A stretch of 64,000 nucleotides of DNA from Adiantum capillus-veneris. Its lineage: Eukaryota; Streptophyta; Polypodiopsida; Polypodiales; Pteridaceae. The DNA is taken from assembly GCA_014529385.2 (NCBI GenBank), contig CM043968.1, positions 29,607,013 to 29,671,012 of the forward strand, given 5' to 3'. The translations under genes and the position numbers were made by a program. A model generated the notes under the pieces. That model saw only the letters and a program-made list of their open reading frames with translations. It was not told where the DNA came from and did no database searches. Of the stretch, positions 47,263-57,829 are shown piece after piece (within the stretch, counting starts at the first letter, position 1; every line of letters starts with the position of its first letter).

Positions 47263-47624
47263 TTAGTATAATGTGGCATAATCCACAGTGGTATTGATGT
47301 GCAAAAGTTGCATTTCTTGATGTAATTAGCTACATCGCCTGCCATTCCTGGCCAATACACTCCAAGTCTTCTTAATCGTTCATAGGTCATTTGATTTCCT
47401 TGATGGAATCCCCCTGTTTGTGTATGGGCCTCCTCTAGATACGCGTTGTACTCCTCTAGGCCTATACACAACCTTAGAATCCCATCGTTTCCATGATGGT
47501 ACATTCTTCCCGCAAGCATTGTGTAATTTTGTGCTTGTCTAACGTCTTCCACCGTGTGTCTGTCGTCAAGATTCATTCCATATGTCAGCAACGGAATAAT
47601 TTGCTCTGAACATTTCGGTACCAT
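47259..47624 (-). CDS. additional HHCC zinc-binding module before the integrase
   Basis: A 121-residue frame with 'RMYHHGNDGILRLCIG', 'EEAHTQTGGFHQGNQMTYERLRRLGVYWPGM' and 'YIKKCNFC', a complete integrase-type HHCC module. It overlaps the next frame by four bases. That frame carries its own full HHCC module, so the element has two in tandem. The two are clearly diverged, so this is an old duplication or a fusion, not a recent slip. Confidence 0.75.
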   Translation of the reverse strand: MVPKCSEQIIPLLTYGMNLDDRHTVEDVRQAQNYTMLAGRMYHHGNDGILRLCIGLEEYNAYLEEAHTQTGGFHQGNQMTYERLRRLGVYWPGMAGDVANYIKKCNFCTSIPLWIMPHYTK

Positions 47625-47796
47625 CTCTATATTAAACAGGTATGCGTCTGGGAGATCATCATCTACCCCCGTAGCTTTTTCGCCATGTAGTAATCAAGAA
47701 AGGTGGTCTGCTCTTTGATGAGTTTTTCCTTTCTTAACTACTACCGTAAAATCAAACTCCAGCAACACAATGAACCATCTTACAATTCGTCCCGTG

Positions 47797-48665
47797 TTAC
47801 AAGGTTTGTTTACTAAGTACAAGAGTGTCTGATGATCCACAAAAAAATGTGAATTTGTTCGAAAGTAAGTAATGCCGAAATTTCTTTACCGCATATATCA
47901 TACCCAATCCTTCTCTTTGAGTGGTGGTATAATTCTTCTCTACTCTGTTGAGTTGTCTACTAGTATAACTGATGGAAAAATCTGTATTACCCTCGTTCGA
48001 TTGTGCTAACATACAGCCTATTGAAAATGCCGAAGCATCTACATGTACATGGAAGATCTTTGACCAATCTGGTGCTTTTAGAATTGGTGCAGATACCAGT
48101 GCATCTTTTAGTTTCTAGAATGACTCCTCACATTCGTTGGTCCATATGAAGATCGTGATTAGACTATACAAGGGTTGCTATTACAGCGTACATGTAGATA
48201 AAACGTCGGTAGTATCCACAATGCCCCATAAATGATTGTACCTCTCGTACAATGTTTGGTCTTGGCAATTCTATGATCACCTTGACCTTGTCTTCACCAG
48301 TTGTAGTTCCATTAGCTGAAACAATGTGACCTAGGATTTTACCTTGTCGTACCATGAATACACATTTTTTTTGGGTTGAGGCAAATCCTATACGTTCTGC
48401 ATTTTTTGAATACCTTTCTAAGATGATCTATATGGTCTTCTCTCAATAGGGAATAGACACACAAGTCATCCATGTAAATATCCAAGAATATTCGCAAGTA
48501 TTCTTTAAAAGCATGTGTCATTAATCTCTGAAATGTGGCTGGAGCATTGGTCAAGCCAAATGGCATTACCCTAAGCGCATATAAGCCCCATTCTGTTGCA
48601 AACGCTGTTTTATATTGATCTTCTAGTTTGACCCCCAATTGGTTATAACCAGAGAATCTGTCCAT
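47797..48665 (-). pseudogene. gypsy-1 RT core and RNase H
   Basis: Frame 48,665-48,339 has 'MDRFSGYNQLGV', 'MPFGLTNAPATFQRLM' and the catalytic 'YMDDLCVYS' (near 48,475). Frame 48,355-48,164 has the connection ('LGHIVSANG', 'VQSFMGHCGYYRRFI'). Frame 48,012-47,797 has RNase H ('YTSRQLNRVEKNYTTTQREGLGMIYAVKKFRHYL'). Three different frames mean at least two frameshifts in this copy. Confidence 0.88.
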
Positions 48666-48669
48666 AAAG

Positions 48670-50907
48670 CTATAGGCCTGCTTGCCTGCTACTCGTTCCC
48701 AGGATGTGTTCCATGATAGGAAGAGGATAGTTTTCCCTTATTGTTGCTCCATTTACCTTCTTGAGATTCACACACGCTCGTAATTTCCCGTTTTTCTTAG
48801 GTACCACCACTATCGGTGACACCCAGTCCATGTGCTCTATCTCATAAATAAATTCAGCCTCCATAAGTTTGTCTATCTCTTCCTTGATCCTTTTGGTGAA
48901 TGTCTCATTGTACGTGTATGGACGTAGTTTTCTTGGTTTTGCATCAGTCTTCAGAGGGATTGAATGTTCACAAATTTTAGGGTCCACCCCCTTCAAATCT
49001 TTGTACGACCAGGCAAATACATCACGAAATTCCTTAAGCGTTTTGATAAGCAAGTCCTCTTCTTCCCGGCTTAGATCTGTGGCAATGTAAGCAGGTCGAG
49101 GACTTTCTCCCAGCTCTACTAGGTCTATTTTCTTGGCATTCTCTGGCCCATCATAGGACTCGTTTGATTTAGGCTCTCTCATTGGTTGCTGAACCACCAT
49201 TTTTCTTTCCTGAATGGTGTACTTACAATAGTGAGGAGGTACATCTATCTTTCTACTCCCATCACTAGCGTTCGTTCCATCACTACTTTCCATTTCAGTT
49301 GTCCATACATTTTTCAGTTTTTGTTTCAAATCATTGTATCTCTTTTTCCACTCAACTTTCGTTATAATTGGATCGCCAGAGACATCCAATTTTTCTATTG
49401 CCACTCTTTTTTTTGCTTTGCTGGTTTTCTTAAGTTTCAACAGTCTGGACTTAAAACCTGAGTCTTCAGCAACCTTAAGAAATCTTCCTGACACTTTGTC
49501 CTTAGCACAATCAACAGCATGAATGTTCATAAGGAAATGTGTCTTACCCCTGAACTCAGGCATAGGTCTAAGCCTAGTTGATAGATTGTTATGGTGTCGC
49601 CTACTCTTGTATCTTTTTTGGCGTCTCACACTTTGGTTTGGAAAGTTGTAGAAGACGTCATTGTTTTGATCCTGATGGTCGTCTTCCTCCGTATTTTCCG
49701 ACTTCTCGTCATCCGCATTATCTTTGTTTTCACATTGATCCGAAGAATCATAAAATTCTTCTCCATCCTGCTCGATTTCTTTAGTGGGGATGTCCACATA
49801 GCCCACTATCTTAATCTCAAGTTTCGTTTCCGTTTTATGGATCCTCGTATTTTCAGTGTCTCCTTCGTTCTTGTCTTCCTCCACAATTTTGCTCAACATG
49901 TAGTATGGTACGATATCGTAGCCATTCTCGTCACAAAGTTTGGTGGGAGTGACTTCATTGACGCATACATCCAATGTAGCCAAAATTTGAGACCATTCTA
50001 GGGGTTCGAGCTTCTCTTCAGGAAAGGGTTCTTGTATATAGGCATTGTCTTCCAAGACCCTCTCTAGTGTCCTTTCATTGTGGTCAAATTCACTACATTG
50101 AGTAGCTCCGCACATCCATATCTCCTTTTTCTTACAGAGCCACACTGGGACTTCTGATCCACTAATGGTGGCTGAGTCAAATTCTTCCACAGGTGTTCTC
50201 GTGACATCATGGTAGCTATGATTTTTCATGTTTACACGTGTAGTGGTTTTAGCATGTCTTAGATACAAATAATCATACCCCCAGTCCTGCACCATCTTGA
50301 GTTGCCTCATGAACGGCCTACCAAGGATTATTTCATAATTGTTCTTCTTGCCGAAATCTACTATGGAAAATGTATGTTTGTACTCTATGCCACATGAAGA
50401 TACCACAATTGCCTCAAGCAATCCTATAGGCCTTTCTATGTGCCCATCCGCTAGTTGCAATTTCATTCTAGTTGTTCGTATTGCGGGTTTTCCCCATTTT
50501 TCCCATAGCAATTTGGTCACAATGGCAATGCCCGCTTTGCTATCAAGTATGGCCTTAGTCTCTATGCCGTTATACTCGACTGATAGAGTAGTGTTTCCAT
50601 CTTCGCCCTCACAATACTCTCCCACCTTGTTGAGCGGCACTGGTCTAGTGTTGACTCTCTTCGGTTCTGTGTCATTAAGCTCAATTTCAAAGAACTTAAG
50701 AGGCTTCCTTATCCCAAATTTTTCAAGACATTTTCCCACTTTTGTCCACATGCTTGGCCTAATTTTTAACAATTCTGCCAACGTGATTGTACACTTGACC
50801 GGAGTGGTCAACAAGTCTGTCAAGATTTTAGTGTCCAATTGATTTGACCCTCCTATTCTTTGAGAAGGTACCCTTCGAATTTCTGACCTTGCCTCGTAGT
50901 CTCCCAT
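48670..50907 (-). CDS. gypsy-1 protease and start of RT
   Basis: A 745-residue frame. The retropepsin segment 'TTLSVEYNGIETKAILDSKAG' has DSKAG instead of the usual D-[ST]-G-A, a potentially inactivating change; 'YEIILGRPFMRQL' is its C-terminal motif. A long acidic linker (Asp/Glu-rich around 49,600-49,800) follows. Then the RT fingers: 'EFRDVFAWSYKDLKGVDP', 'MDWVSPIVVVPKKNGKLRACVNLKKVN' and 'YPLPIMEHIL'. The frame stops at 48,670-48,672; the RT continues one frame over at 48,665, so a single-base shift near 48,705 breaks the polyprotein. Confidence 0.88.
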   Translation of the reverse strand: MGDYEARSEIRRVPSQRIGGSNQLDTKILTDLLTTPVKCTITLAELLKIRPSMWTKVGKCLEKFGIRKPLKFFEIELNDTEPKRVNTRPVPLNKVGEYCEGEDGNTTLSVEYNGIETKAILDSKAGIAIVTKLLWEKWGKPAIRTTRMKLQLADGHIERPIGLLEAIVVSSCGIEYKHTFSIVDFGKKNNYEIILGRPFMRQLKMVQDWGYDYLYLRHAKTTTRVNMKNHSYHDVTRTPVEEFDSATISGSEVPVWLCKKKEIWMCGATQCSEFDHNERTLERVLEDNAYIQEPFPEEKLEPLEWSQILATLDVCVNEVTPTKLCDENGYDIVPYYMLSKIVEEDKNEGDTENTRIHKTETKLEIKIVGYVDIPTKEIEQDGEEFYDSSDQCENKDNADDEKSENTEEDDHQDQNNDVFYNFPNQSVRRQKRYKSRRHHNNLSTRLRPMPEFRGKTHFLMNIHAVDCAKDKVSGRFLKVAEDSGFKSRLLKLKKTSKAKKRVAIEKLDVSGDPIITKVEWKKRYNDLKQKLKNVWTTEMESSDGTNASDGSRKIDVPPHYCKYTIQERKMVVQQPMREPKSNESYDGPENAKKIDLVELGESPRPAYIATDLSREEEDLLIKTLKEFRDVFAWSYKDLKGVDPKICEHSIPLKTDAKPRKLRPYTYNETFTKRIKEEIDKLMEAEFIYEIEHMDWVSPIVVVPKKNGKLRACVNLKKVNGATIRENYPLPIMEHILGTSSRQAGL

Positions 50908-51435
50908 GTATGGCGGAAAAGTTCTGAGTGATGCTGGTCTGCTATCTTTGGATGCAACTAAACCATTATCCCCTCAAAATGATTTAGCGTCTAAATCCCA
51001 TTGAGGCTTATTCAAGTTCAACTCCGAGAAAGGCGCTGACTCGACTGTTTTTGTCTCATATTTTTCTTGAGCTTTTCTCACCGTTTCCCATAGCTCTTTA
51101 GGCCAAGTTTCTTCCACAATAGGTGTATATGGTGGGAAATCTTTCAGTGATTCATCAGTGCTATTAGCCATGATTCTTGCATCCTCTACATCAGGCAAGG
51201 ATTTAACATTTTCTATCTTGTCAGGTACCCTTTGTTCAGTTTTGATAGGTGTTTCATTGTTTGGTGGTTTGATTATTCTATCTCTCACTTCCATAGGTGG
51301 AGGCTCTAGTAAATCTTGTGCAGTTTCAATCAACTGCTTGCACATCTCTAGTCTCTGTTTTTCTATCTCTAGATATGGATATGTCATCCACCTTTGCTCT
51401 AGAGTCTATCTGTTCTTCAATCTTGCTTCATATGC

Positions 51436-53304
51436 TTACAAGATTGCATCTAAGGGTTCATTGACCTTATCTACCAATACAGACCCTCCTGAGCTTGCGC
51501 TTCTTGGTCCCTCCGTTGATTTTAGAGAGTCAGACTCTCTTTTCTGTTTAAGTTTCTCTCGAGCCATTGTTAGCTTAGCTTCTACAGCTTTCTGTTTTCG
51601 CTCACGTCTAGCTTTTATTTTCTCTCTTTGTTCTTTCCAAGGATTATCACGACTGACGCTAGACTTGTCAGTCTTGATTTCCTCTTGATTTTCATCGTTA
51701 CTCTTGGGCTGATTGTCATTTTTCCTTGTTTGGGCTCTCGTGAAGACCTTAACAGAAATCGGAGTTTCATTTTCTGACCCTCCACTGGAAGGTAGTGTTC
51801 GCAGCATATTCAAAGTAGTTTTTGCTCCTGTGCTTAGGTTCTTAGGGCAATCAGGTATCAAGTGAGTAATTCCACACTCGGTGCAATATGCGTTGACCCT
51901 AATGATTTCATCATGAGGACAGTCCCTTAGTCAATGGTCTCCACCACACTTGTAGCATGGTCCCTTAGGCTTTTGAGGTGCTCCTTGAGCTCCTCTTTGG
52001 TGGTGTGCAAGCCTCTGTCCGCTCATGCCTCCGTTGGCTATGAACAACAATGTTCTTTCATCCAAACTATATCTTCCTTCTCTCGCTGCATGTGCAGCAG
52101 TTGATGGTCCTATATTTCCTATCATGCTCCATGGTTCTGGTGTGGAGGGTTCTTCCGGTGGATAATAGACAGGATTTGCAGCATACCCATTGGGATCTTC
52201 CTAGTATGCATGCATAGGCACCAAAGCCTTCTCTTCTGATTCAGTTATTACTGTTGGTGTGTATCTTATGCCAACTGGTCGTAATCCTGGTAGGGGTGGT
52301 TGTTGTCCCAACACTGGTTGTGGTCTTTCTACACCTACAGGTCCTGGTAGGTTGCCTGTTTGATATCTAGGCATCAATGAGACTTGAGGGGATGCCGCTT
52401 GAGCTTGTGGAGCATATGGTCGTTCTCTCACATATCCCTTGTTATAATAACATTCCTCCGTTCCATGGTTTGTCCTTTTTTTTTCAATCACACACCACTT
52501 TGGCTGTTTAGCTTGTGGTTTGGCATACAAGTTAATCTTTTTTAGCACTTCCTCTATAAGCTGTTCTTGGCTTACAGCTACTTCTCCTTTCGGTGTTGTC
52601 TTAGCAGACTTGCTTCCGCTTTGTTGCGAGGAGGAATCATCGTCGAGATCCTTGAACTCACCCTCTTTGTAGACCGCACAATTGTCCACAAGGTATAGAA
52701 CCTCCTTGGTTAACTCATTCAACGTCATGCTCCTCTTCATATGTAAGTCCTTCTGGAGATCTGCATTCCTTAGTCCTTGGATAAATATAAGCATAAGTCT
52801 GGACTGAGTTGGCACTTCTTCCATACGGCAGAACTTAACATATCTTTTTAATCGTAGGGCTGCCTTTCGCACAGATTCTCCATATTTCTGTTTGAATTTA
52901 TGGATTTGTGAGACTGTATTATGAGCTATTCCCCTTTGTGAGAATTCCTTGATAAACTCGTCAAACACTTCCTCCATAGACTCAAAGTCTCTTCGCTCCA
53001 CAGAGTCAAACCAAGTAGCAGCATCATCCTCTAAGGTTAATCCAAACTCTGCAAATTGTGTAGGTAAGTCTAACACCTCTTCAGCTCTAATTACACGCAC
53101 AAAGGCTACTACATGATCTCTCGGATCCCTGCTTCCCGTGTATTTCTTGTTTACCCATTTTGGCACTTGAGAAGGTCTAATTATACGATGGTTGTCTAAT
53201 TCTCGGACCTTGGTTGTTTTCTTATCATACATAAAAAGTGCTCCAAGTCGATCAATGTCAGGAGGCGGTTCTTGGGTTTTTGAAACCAGTTTCCCTTTTG
53301 CCAC
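51436..53304 (-). pseudogene. gypsy-1 gag with double zinc knuckle
   Basis: Frame 53,304-52,201 (367 residues) is a Ty3-type gag: 'RDPRDHVVAFVRVIRAEEVLD', 'DDAATWFDSVE', 'FIKEFSQRG'. It is followed at 52,125-51,931 by a Gly/Pro-rich part and a zinc knuckle 'CYKCGGDH', then an in-frame TGA where a Trp codon would be expected, then 'LRDC'. A second knuckle 'CTECGITHLIPDC' follows at about 51,880-51,840. Frame 51,861-51,436 and 51,387-50,974 continue as a charged, Lys/Glu-rich linker toward the protease. An upstream frame at 53,607-53,398 ('MMGSQQSGGFNGEGPMPGG') is probably the N-terminus, separated by a stop. Confidence 0.85.
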
Positions 53305-53609
53305 GTTATCCCCATATCTGTTGTAATCCTCAGGGTTACTAACTATCAGATAGTGGTTCCCCTTTTCATCTAAGAATCTGTCTCCATCATCATAGACTCA
53401 AATTATCTCCAGTCTCTGAGCCGGTCTTTCTTCAATACAAATACACTTGCGTCCTCGATAGTGAGAATAAACTAAGGCTCCCCTCCAGTTTGTTCCTTCT
53501 AAGAAGATAATAGTGAACTTGGTTTCATTTAAAGGATGTAGGGAGGTGCTTCCCCCTGGCATTGGTCCTTCACCGTTGAAGCCTCCTGACTGTTGACTCC
53601 CCATCATGA

Positions 53610-55420
53610 AGAAGGATTTCTCCGACGAAGTGTCAGTATCACTACCCTATTCAATGATCGGTGCTAATGGGTCTAGTCTCGTCTGAATTACACTCTCTTC
53701 GGTGGATGTGGTGCTTACTTGACTTTTGAAACTCTTAGCTCCTGACTTAAAAAAGTCTCCCGACCTTAAATACATAAGAATGAAAGTTGGGTTGCAAACT
53801 TAAAGCTTACCTGGACTCCTTCTTCCTGTGCGGCTCTGTGATGATCTCCTTCTGGGATCTACACAAGTATGGTTAGTCTGTTCACAAGGGTTTTCCTTGA
53901 GACAGGAAAAATCTTTCAAGTATGTACAACAACCGCTTAGTTAGTCTTCTGGTGGTCCAATTGCAAATATGAAATGATGGCTGGGATCTATGTGAAGAGT
54001 ATGTCCTAGCAGTATAGTCACAACTTGCAAAAATTGTCTGAATCACCACTTTCCGAGTCTATCGCGATAGACTGACAAATTGCTCAGCATAAGTCAATTT
54101 AAAATTTTGGCTTCACCTTTGAGTTCCTCTTACCCTCTATAGTCTACCCCTTAAGTTTTATGAAGTTTGGACACTTGGTTTGGGTTTTGGTCCAATTTTA
54201 GTATTTTGGTCAGAACCTGATTCTCTATCTAGGCCTTAGATTCACTTTGAGTGATCCAAATGCCTTGAAATTTGGTGTGTATGCTGTATAGGCTCTGCTA
54301 AAGCTCTTCCTAGGGGAAATTTGAAAAATAAAGTCCTTAGCAGCAACTTCCCTAGTCTATTGCGATAGACTCAGCAAGTTCTCCACTGTTGGCATTTTTC
54401 TCAAGTTATCTCACAACTGGTTCACCCACTCCCTGTGTAGTGCATTGACAAGTTTTTGCATTGTTTGGACATTTGGTCAAAGCCTTCTTGCCCCTGTCTG
54501 TGAATTCAGACTCTAAAACACCAGTTTTGAAGTTTTGTGGTCAAGATGGTGTTCAGTTTCACTCAATTTTTGTGAGTATCCTTGTATTGATGTGTTAAAC
54601 CTGTGGTATAAAGGGTTTTTCCAGTTGTTAGTCAGTCACCAAATTCCCTAGTCTATCACGATAGACTCAGTAGAGAGAAATTGGGATTTGATTTTTTGTC
54701 TATTTTTGGACAGTTGTGTTCTCTGTGCCCATATAAGTCTATCCCTCAAGTTCTATGAAGTTTGGACTTATTTTGACCTTGGACTCAAGCACTTCACAAA
54801 TTTCACTTTTCTATGGCAATTCACAACTCAAATGCACTTAAAGTGATGCAAATTTGATGACACTTCATTTTAAGCTTGTGAATATCAGTCGTACCACATG
54901 ACACAGTCAGTTTACCCTAGGCTAATGGTTATATCTCTTCTTGGCCTCTTTAGGTTCACTTAGTGTTTTCTTATGACAATCACCTGTTTCTTTTTGTTGG
55001 TTTTGGTTGCAATTTTTATGTTATCTCAAGTGTTGGATCAATGTCTACTCTTTTCACTCCCTTAAAGGGTATATGGTGTGGGTTTTGCTTTCAAGGCAAG
55101 CAAACAGCCTTATTGTTTCTCCTTTTTGTTTGTTTTGCATTTTTACAGCGTTTTTCTACTCTATTTCTACACAAGTATAACAAGCACTCAAAACCAAAAA
55201 ACCATAGCTCCACATTATCCTACTTAACTAAATCTAACTAGTCACAGAACCTCGGAAAATCACAGGCTTTCTGGCTATCCACTAGACCTCAGGATACTCT
55301 ATCCTGGATCTTATTCTAAAAGTTTAAGCTCTCTCTAGTCGAAACTAAAGTAATCTAACCATCACACGAGTGATGTAGATCTCCCTACTTAAGGTCTTGT
55401 GTCCCTGGTAGCGGCGCCAA
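53610..55420 (-). other. gypsy-1 5' leader
   Basis: About 1.8 kb between the 5' LTR and gag with no coding domain. Starts, on the minus strand, with a primer-site-like 'TGGCGCCGCTACCAGGG' next to the LTR (55,404-55,420). Contains three 18-bp palindromes (54,056-54,667) spaced ~297 bp apart inside loosely repeated surroundings ('agttttatgaagtttggac'). A long leader is typical of giant plant gypsy elements. Confidence 0.65.
54056..54667. repeat. cluster of three 18-bp palindromes in the leader
   Basis: AGTCTATCGCGATAGACT at 54,056-54,073 (perfect palindrome), AGTCTATTGCGATAGACT at 54,354-54,371 and AGTCTATCACGATAGACT at 54,650-54,667. Spacing is 298 and 296 bp. Each sits in similar surroundings ('ccctagtctat...gatagactcag'). 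Same family as the cluster at 42,223-42,906. Confidence 0.88.
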
Positions 55421-56041
55421 TGTTTTAGGGCAAAACTACTCCCCTGTTCATGCTCACAAGCATGACACAGACAACATACTTATCATCCGACGATGCGACT
55501 AACCCGTAGGTGCACAGAGGCAATCTCGTTATCTTGTCAGGCTAAGACCAATCTACACATACGCACTTCTATGATGTATCAATCATTAACCCTTATTGAA
55601 TGCAACCCACTCTATCCCTAAACGCACAACAACGTTTACACATCAAATGAACTCGGAATCGCATCAAACTTACTAGGCACCATCCTCTCAATAGGATATA
55701 CTTACCTATAAGTCTAATCTCACCAGATTTGAACCCTAGTTATCTCGAATACAGTCGCGATAGATTCACAGGTCATAATCTAAAAGTGTGCGAATTATAA
55801 GTCTATGAGTATCTACGTGTAGTTAATCTCCCACACATTCCATAAAGCACTTGATTGTTGAAAACAGACACTATTTGTGCTACTTACAAGAAAAACAAGC
55901 TCAAGGAAGGATCGATCGTGAACAGCTCAAAAATGTGAATGCGTGGCGTGGGCGCGTAGCTCTCGGAGAGGCTACCGTGATGGTGTAGTCACGTCATGAA
56001 TCTGGTGAGGGAGAAGCACGTAGCAAAGATGATAAGACACA

Positions 56042-56094
<53 letters not shown>

Positions 56095-56373
56095 ACTCAT
56101 ACGACACAGGATTAATATTCAAATGTTATCTAAAAAATGGTTCTAAGGTGACTTTTATACTTTAGTCACCCTTAGCTCAAAAATGTACATGGGGTTCTCT
56201 TCATCATAATTACAAAGTGGAAACACATCTGGGTCCTGACTGACTGATTAATCTTTACATAACCCAGATAAGTGGATCAAAATGATAAGACGTCTTTGAC
56301 ATAAAAAAATGGAAATTTGATAGGCTTTACCAGGTGGGCTCATTACAACAATTGGACAAGTTGGGGTCCAACA
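55421..56373 (-). repeat. gypsy-1 5' LTR (953 bp)
   Basis: Begins TGTTTTAGGG and ends CCAACA in window orientation and matches 32,236-33,352 along its length. Lacks the 213-bp internal duplication of the other LTR. Carries a (CT)n tract of ~50 bp at 56,043-56,092. Followed by the target duplication TTCAC. Confidence 0.9.
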
Positions 56374-56378
56374 TTCAC

Positions 56379-57170
56379 CTTCCTCCTCTTTCGATGAAAG
56401 CAGTAGTTATTCTCCTAGAGAATACAAGAGGAGAGGACATTGCAAAACTTACCATGCATGGCGAAGGTCCCAAAAGCTCAAGAAATTCAAAGAGGGAGGA
56501 AAGAGTATCTCTTTTCTCACCTATGATGGCACCGTTGGTGCCACCAACAAAGTATTGTCCTTCATCCAGCAATTTGACGTGGCCTTTGGAGACGAGGGCT
56601 TCACGGAGTCCTCCAAGCTACACCATGCAGCTATGCACTTCCAGAAATGGGCTCGTCAATGGTGGGCTAGCCTTTATGGCAACGGTGAAGTCCCAAAGAC
56701 ATGGAAAACTCTACGAGTTTACATTATCAAGAAATTCCTTGCAAGCAATGCAAATGACAAAGTACTTACTGAATGGCGTAGTTTGAAGCTTCTCTCACAT
56801 GAGTCTATTCAAAATTATGTGGACAAGTTTTGGTATTTACATCTCAAGGCTACTGTCTTCAAAAAGATGGACTTAGCCGAGAAAAAGCAACAGTTTTGTG
56901 CGGGATTACCTGAATAAATGACCGAGTATGTCAACTCACAATGGCCTAGCACTATCACCGAAGTCATCCACCTGACTATGGTTCCTTCAAGGATCAATTT
57001 CCAACAAGGGGCGGGAAGAAATTTCAAGCCCATGAAAAACAAGGATCAAAATGAAGCTAAAGGGAGGAGCAATGCTCAAAACGCTTCCCAAGGCAACACC
57101 AACACCAACAACAACAAGGCCATGGAGAAAGGAGATTACAAAGGTAAAAATAAGCTCTCTCCCTAAGAAT
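56379..57170 (+). pseudogene. gypsy-2 gag, 3' part
   Basis: Plus-strand frame 56,555-56,917 holds the retrotransposon gag core: 'FTESSKLHHAAMHFQKWARQWWASL', 'TWKTLRVYIIKKFL', 'LLSHESIQNYVDKFWYLHL', 'AEKKQQFCAGL'. It is preceded, in another frame, by a decayed segment adjoining the gypsy-1 insertion point. A stop at 56,915 separates it from the Asn/Lys-rich tail (56,918-57,166). Confidence 0.8.
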
Positions 57171-57818
57171 TAGAGGCCTTTTGTAAAGACCATAAATGCT
57201 TTAAGTGTGGGGAGCAAGGACATGGTTATTGTTTTGGTCCCAAAAGAAATGTATGCAATGACAGTCCTAGAGCTTCCATGGTTGAAGCTCCAAAAGAGGA
57301 TACTCATTGCAAAGTCTCATCCCCCTCCTATGCTTGGGGAAAAGTAAGGGAGCATGATGCCCTTTGACCCTGGCTCCACTCACAACTTCATATCAATGGA
57401 GTTGGCCACTAAGTTGGGCATGCAAGCTTTTGAGATGGGAGATATGGTAAATGTCGATGTAGCTTTCAAGGGACAACAAGCCTTCGTTACTCCCTTCATT
57501 GGGAAGTTGAGGCTTCATATCCAAAGCTATGTTGACAAAGAAGACTTTTTCATCTCTCCTCTCCAACATGAGGATGTTATCCTAGGGGTACCATGGTTCA
57601 ACCGCATGGCTGCCCCCAGCATGAAGTTCCGTGAAAGGAGAATCTATTTCACCTACAAGGAAAAGAGCATGTACATAGATGCTAATGAGTTGGGGAAAAC
57701 CATATCCCTGGTAAATAAATTTGCTTTTGATAAGTCAATGAAAAGCTCTATTTTTGCGTTTATGATTTTTTTTGTTAGCGAATATGTAAATGATTCTAAT
57801 GTTTTCATTAACAAGTAA
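57171..57818 (+). pseudogene. gypsy-2 zinc knuckle and protease
   Basis: Around 57,196-57,240 the sequence reads 'CFKCGEQGHGYC', a CX2CX4HX2C knuckle-like motif. Frame 57,354-57,818 has 'FDPGSTHNFISMELATKLGM', the retropepsin core of chromovirus-like elements (DxGSTxxF), and 'HEDVILGVPWFNRM'. These belong to one polyprotein broken by stops. Confidence 0.8.
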
Positions 57819-57829
57819 CTCAATAAAGG

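Larger units (their letters stand above)
32236..56373 (-). mobile_element. gypsy-1: giant Ty3/gypsy LTR retrotransposon, 24.1 kb with nested copia
   Basis: Both ends are TG...CA LTRs flanked by the 5-bp target duplication TTCAC (32,231-32,235 and 56,374-56,378). On the minus strand: 5' LTR 56,373-55,421; a primer-site-like 'TGGCGCCGCTACCAGGG' directly inside; a long leader; gag; protease; RT; RNase H; integrase (gypsy order); further ORFs; a polypurine tract (TAGGGGGGGAAG, minus strand) at 33,353-33,364; then the 3' LTR 33,352-32,236. Without the 5.2-kb copia insert it is about 19 kb, well above common gypsy elements and in the size class of Tat/Ogre-type giants. Several frames are broken, so this copy is probably dead. 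LTR divergence suggests it is older than the copia insert. Confidence 0.93.

Noticed and set aside
50339-50842. 167-residue plus-strand frame opposite gypsy-1 protease
   Set aside because: Antisense shadow of a confidently identified coding region; no domain seen.
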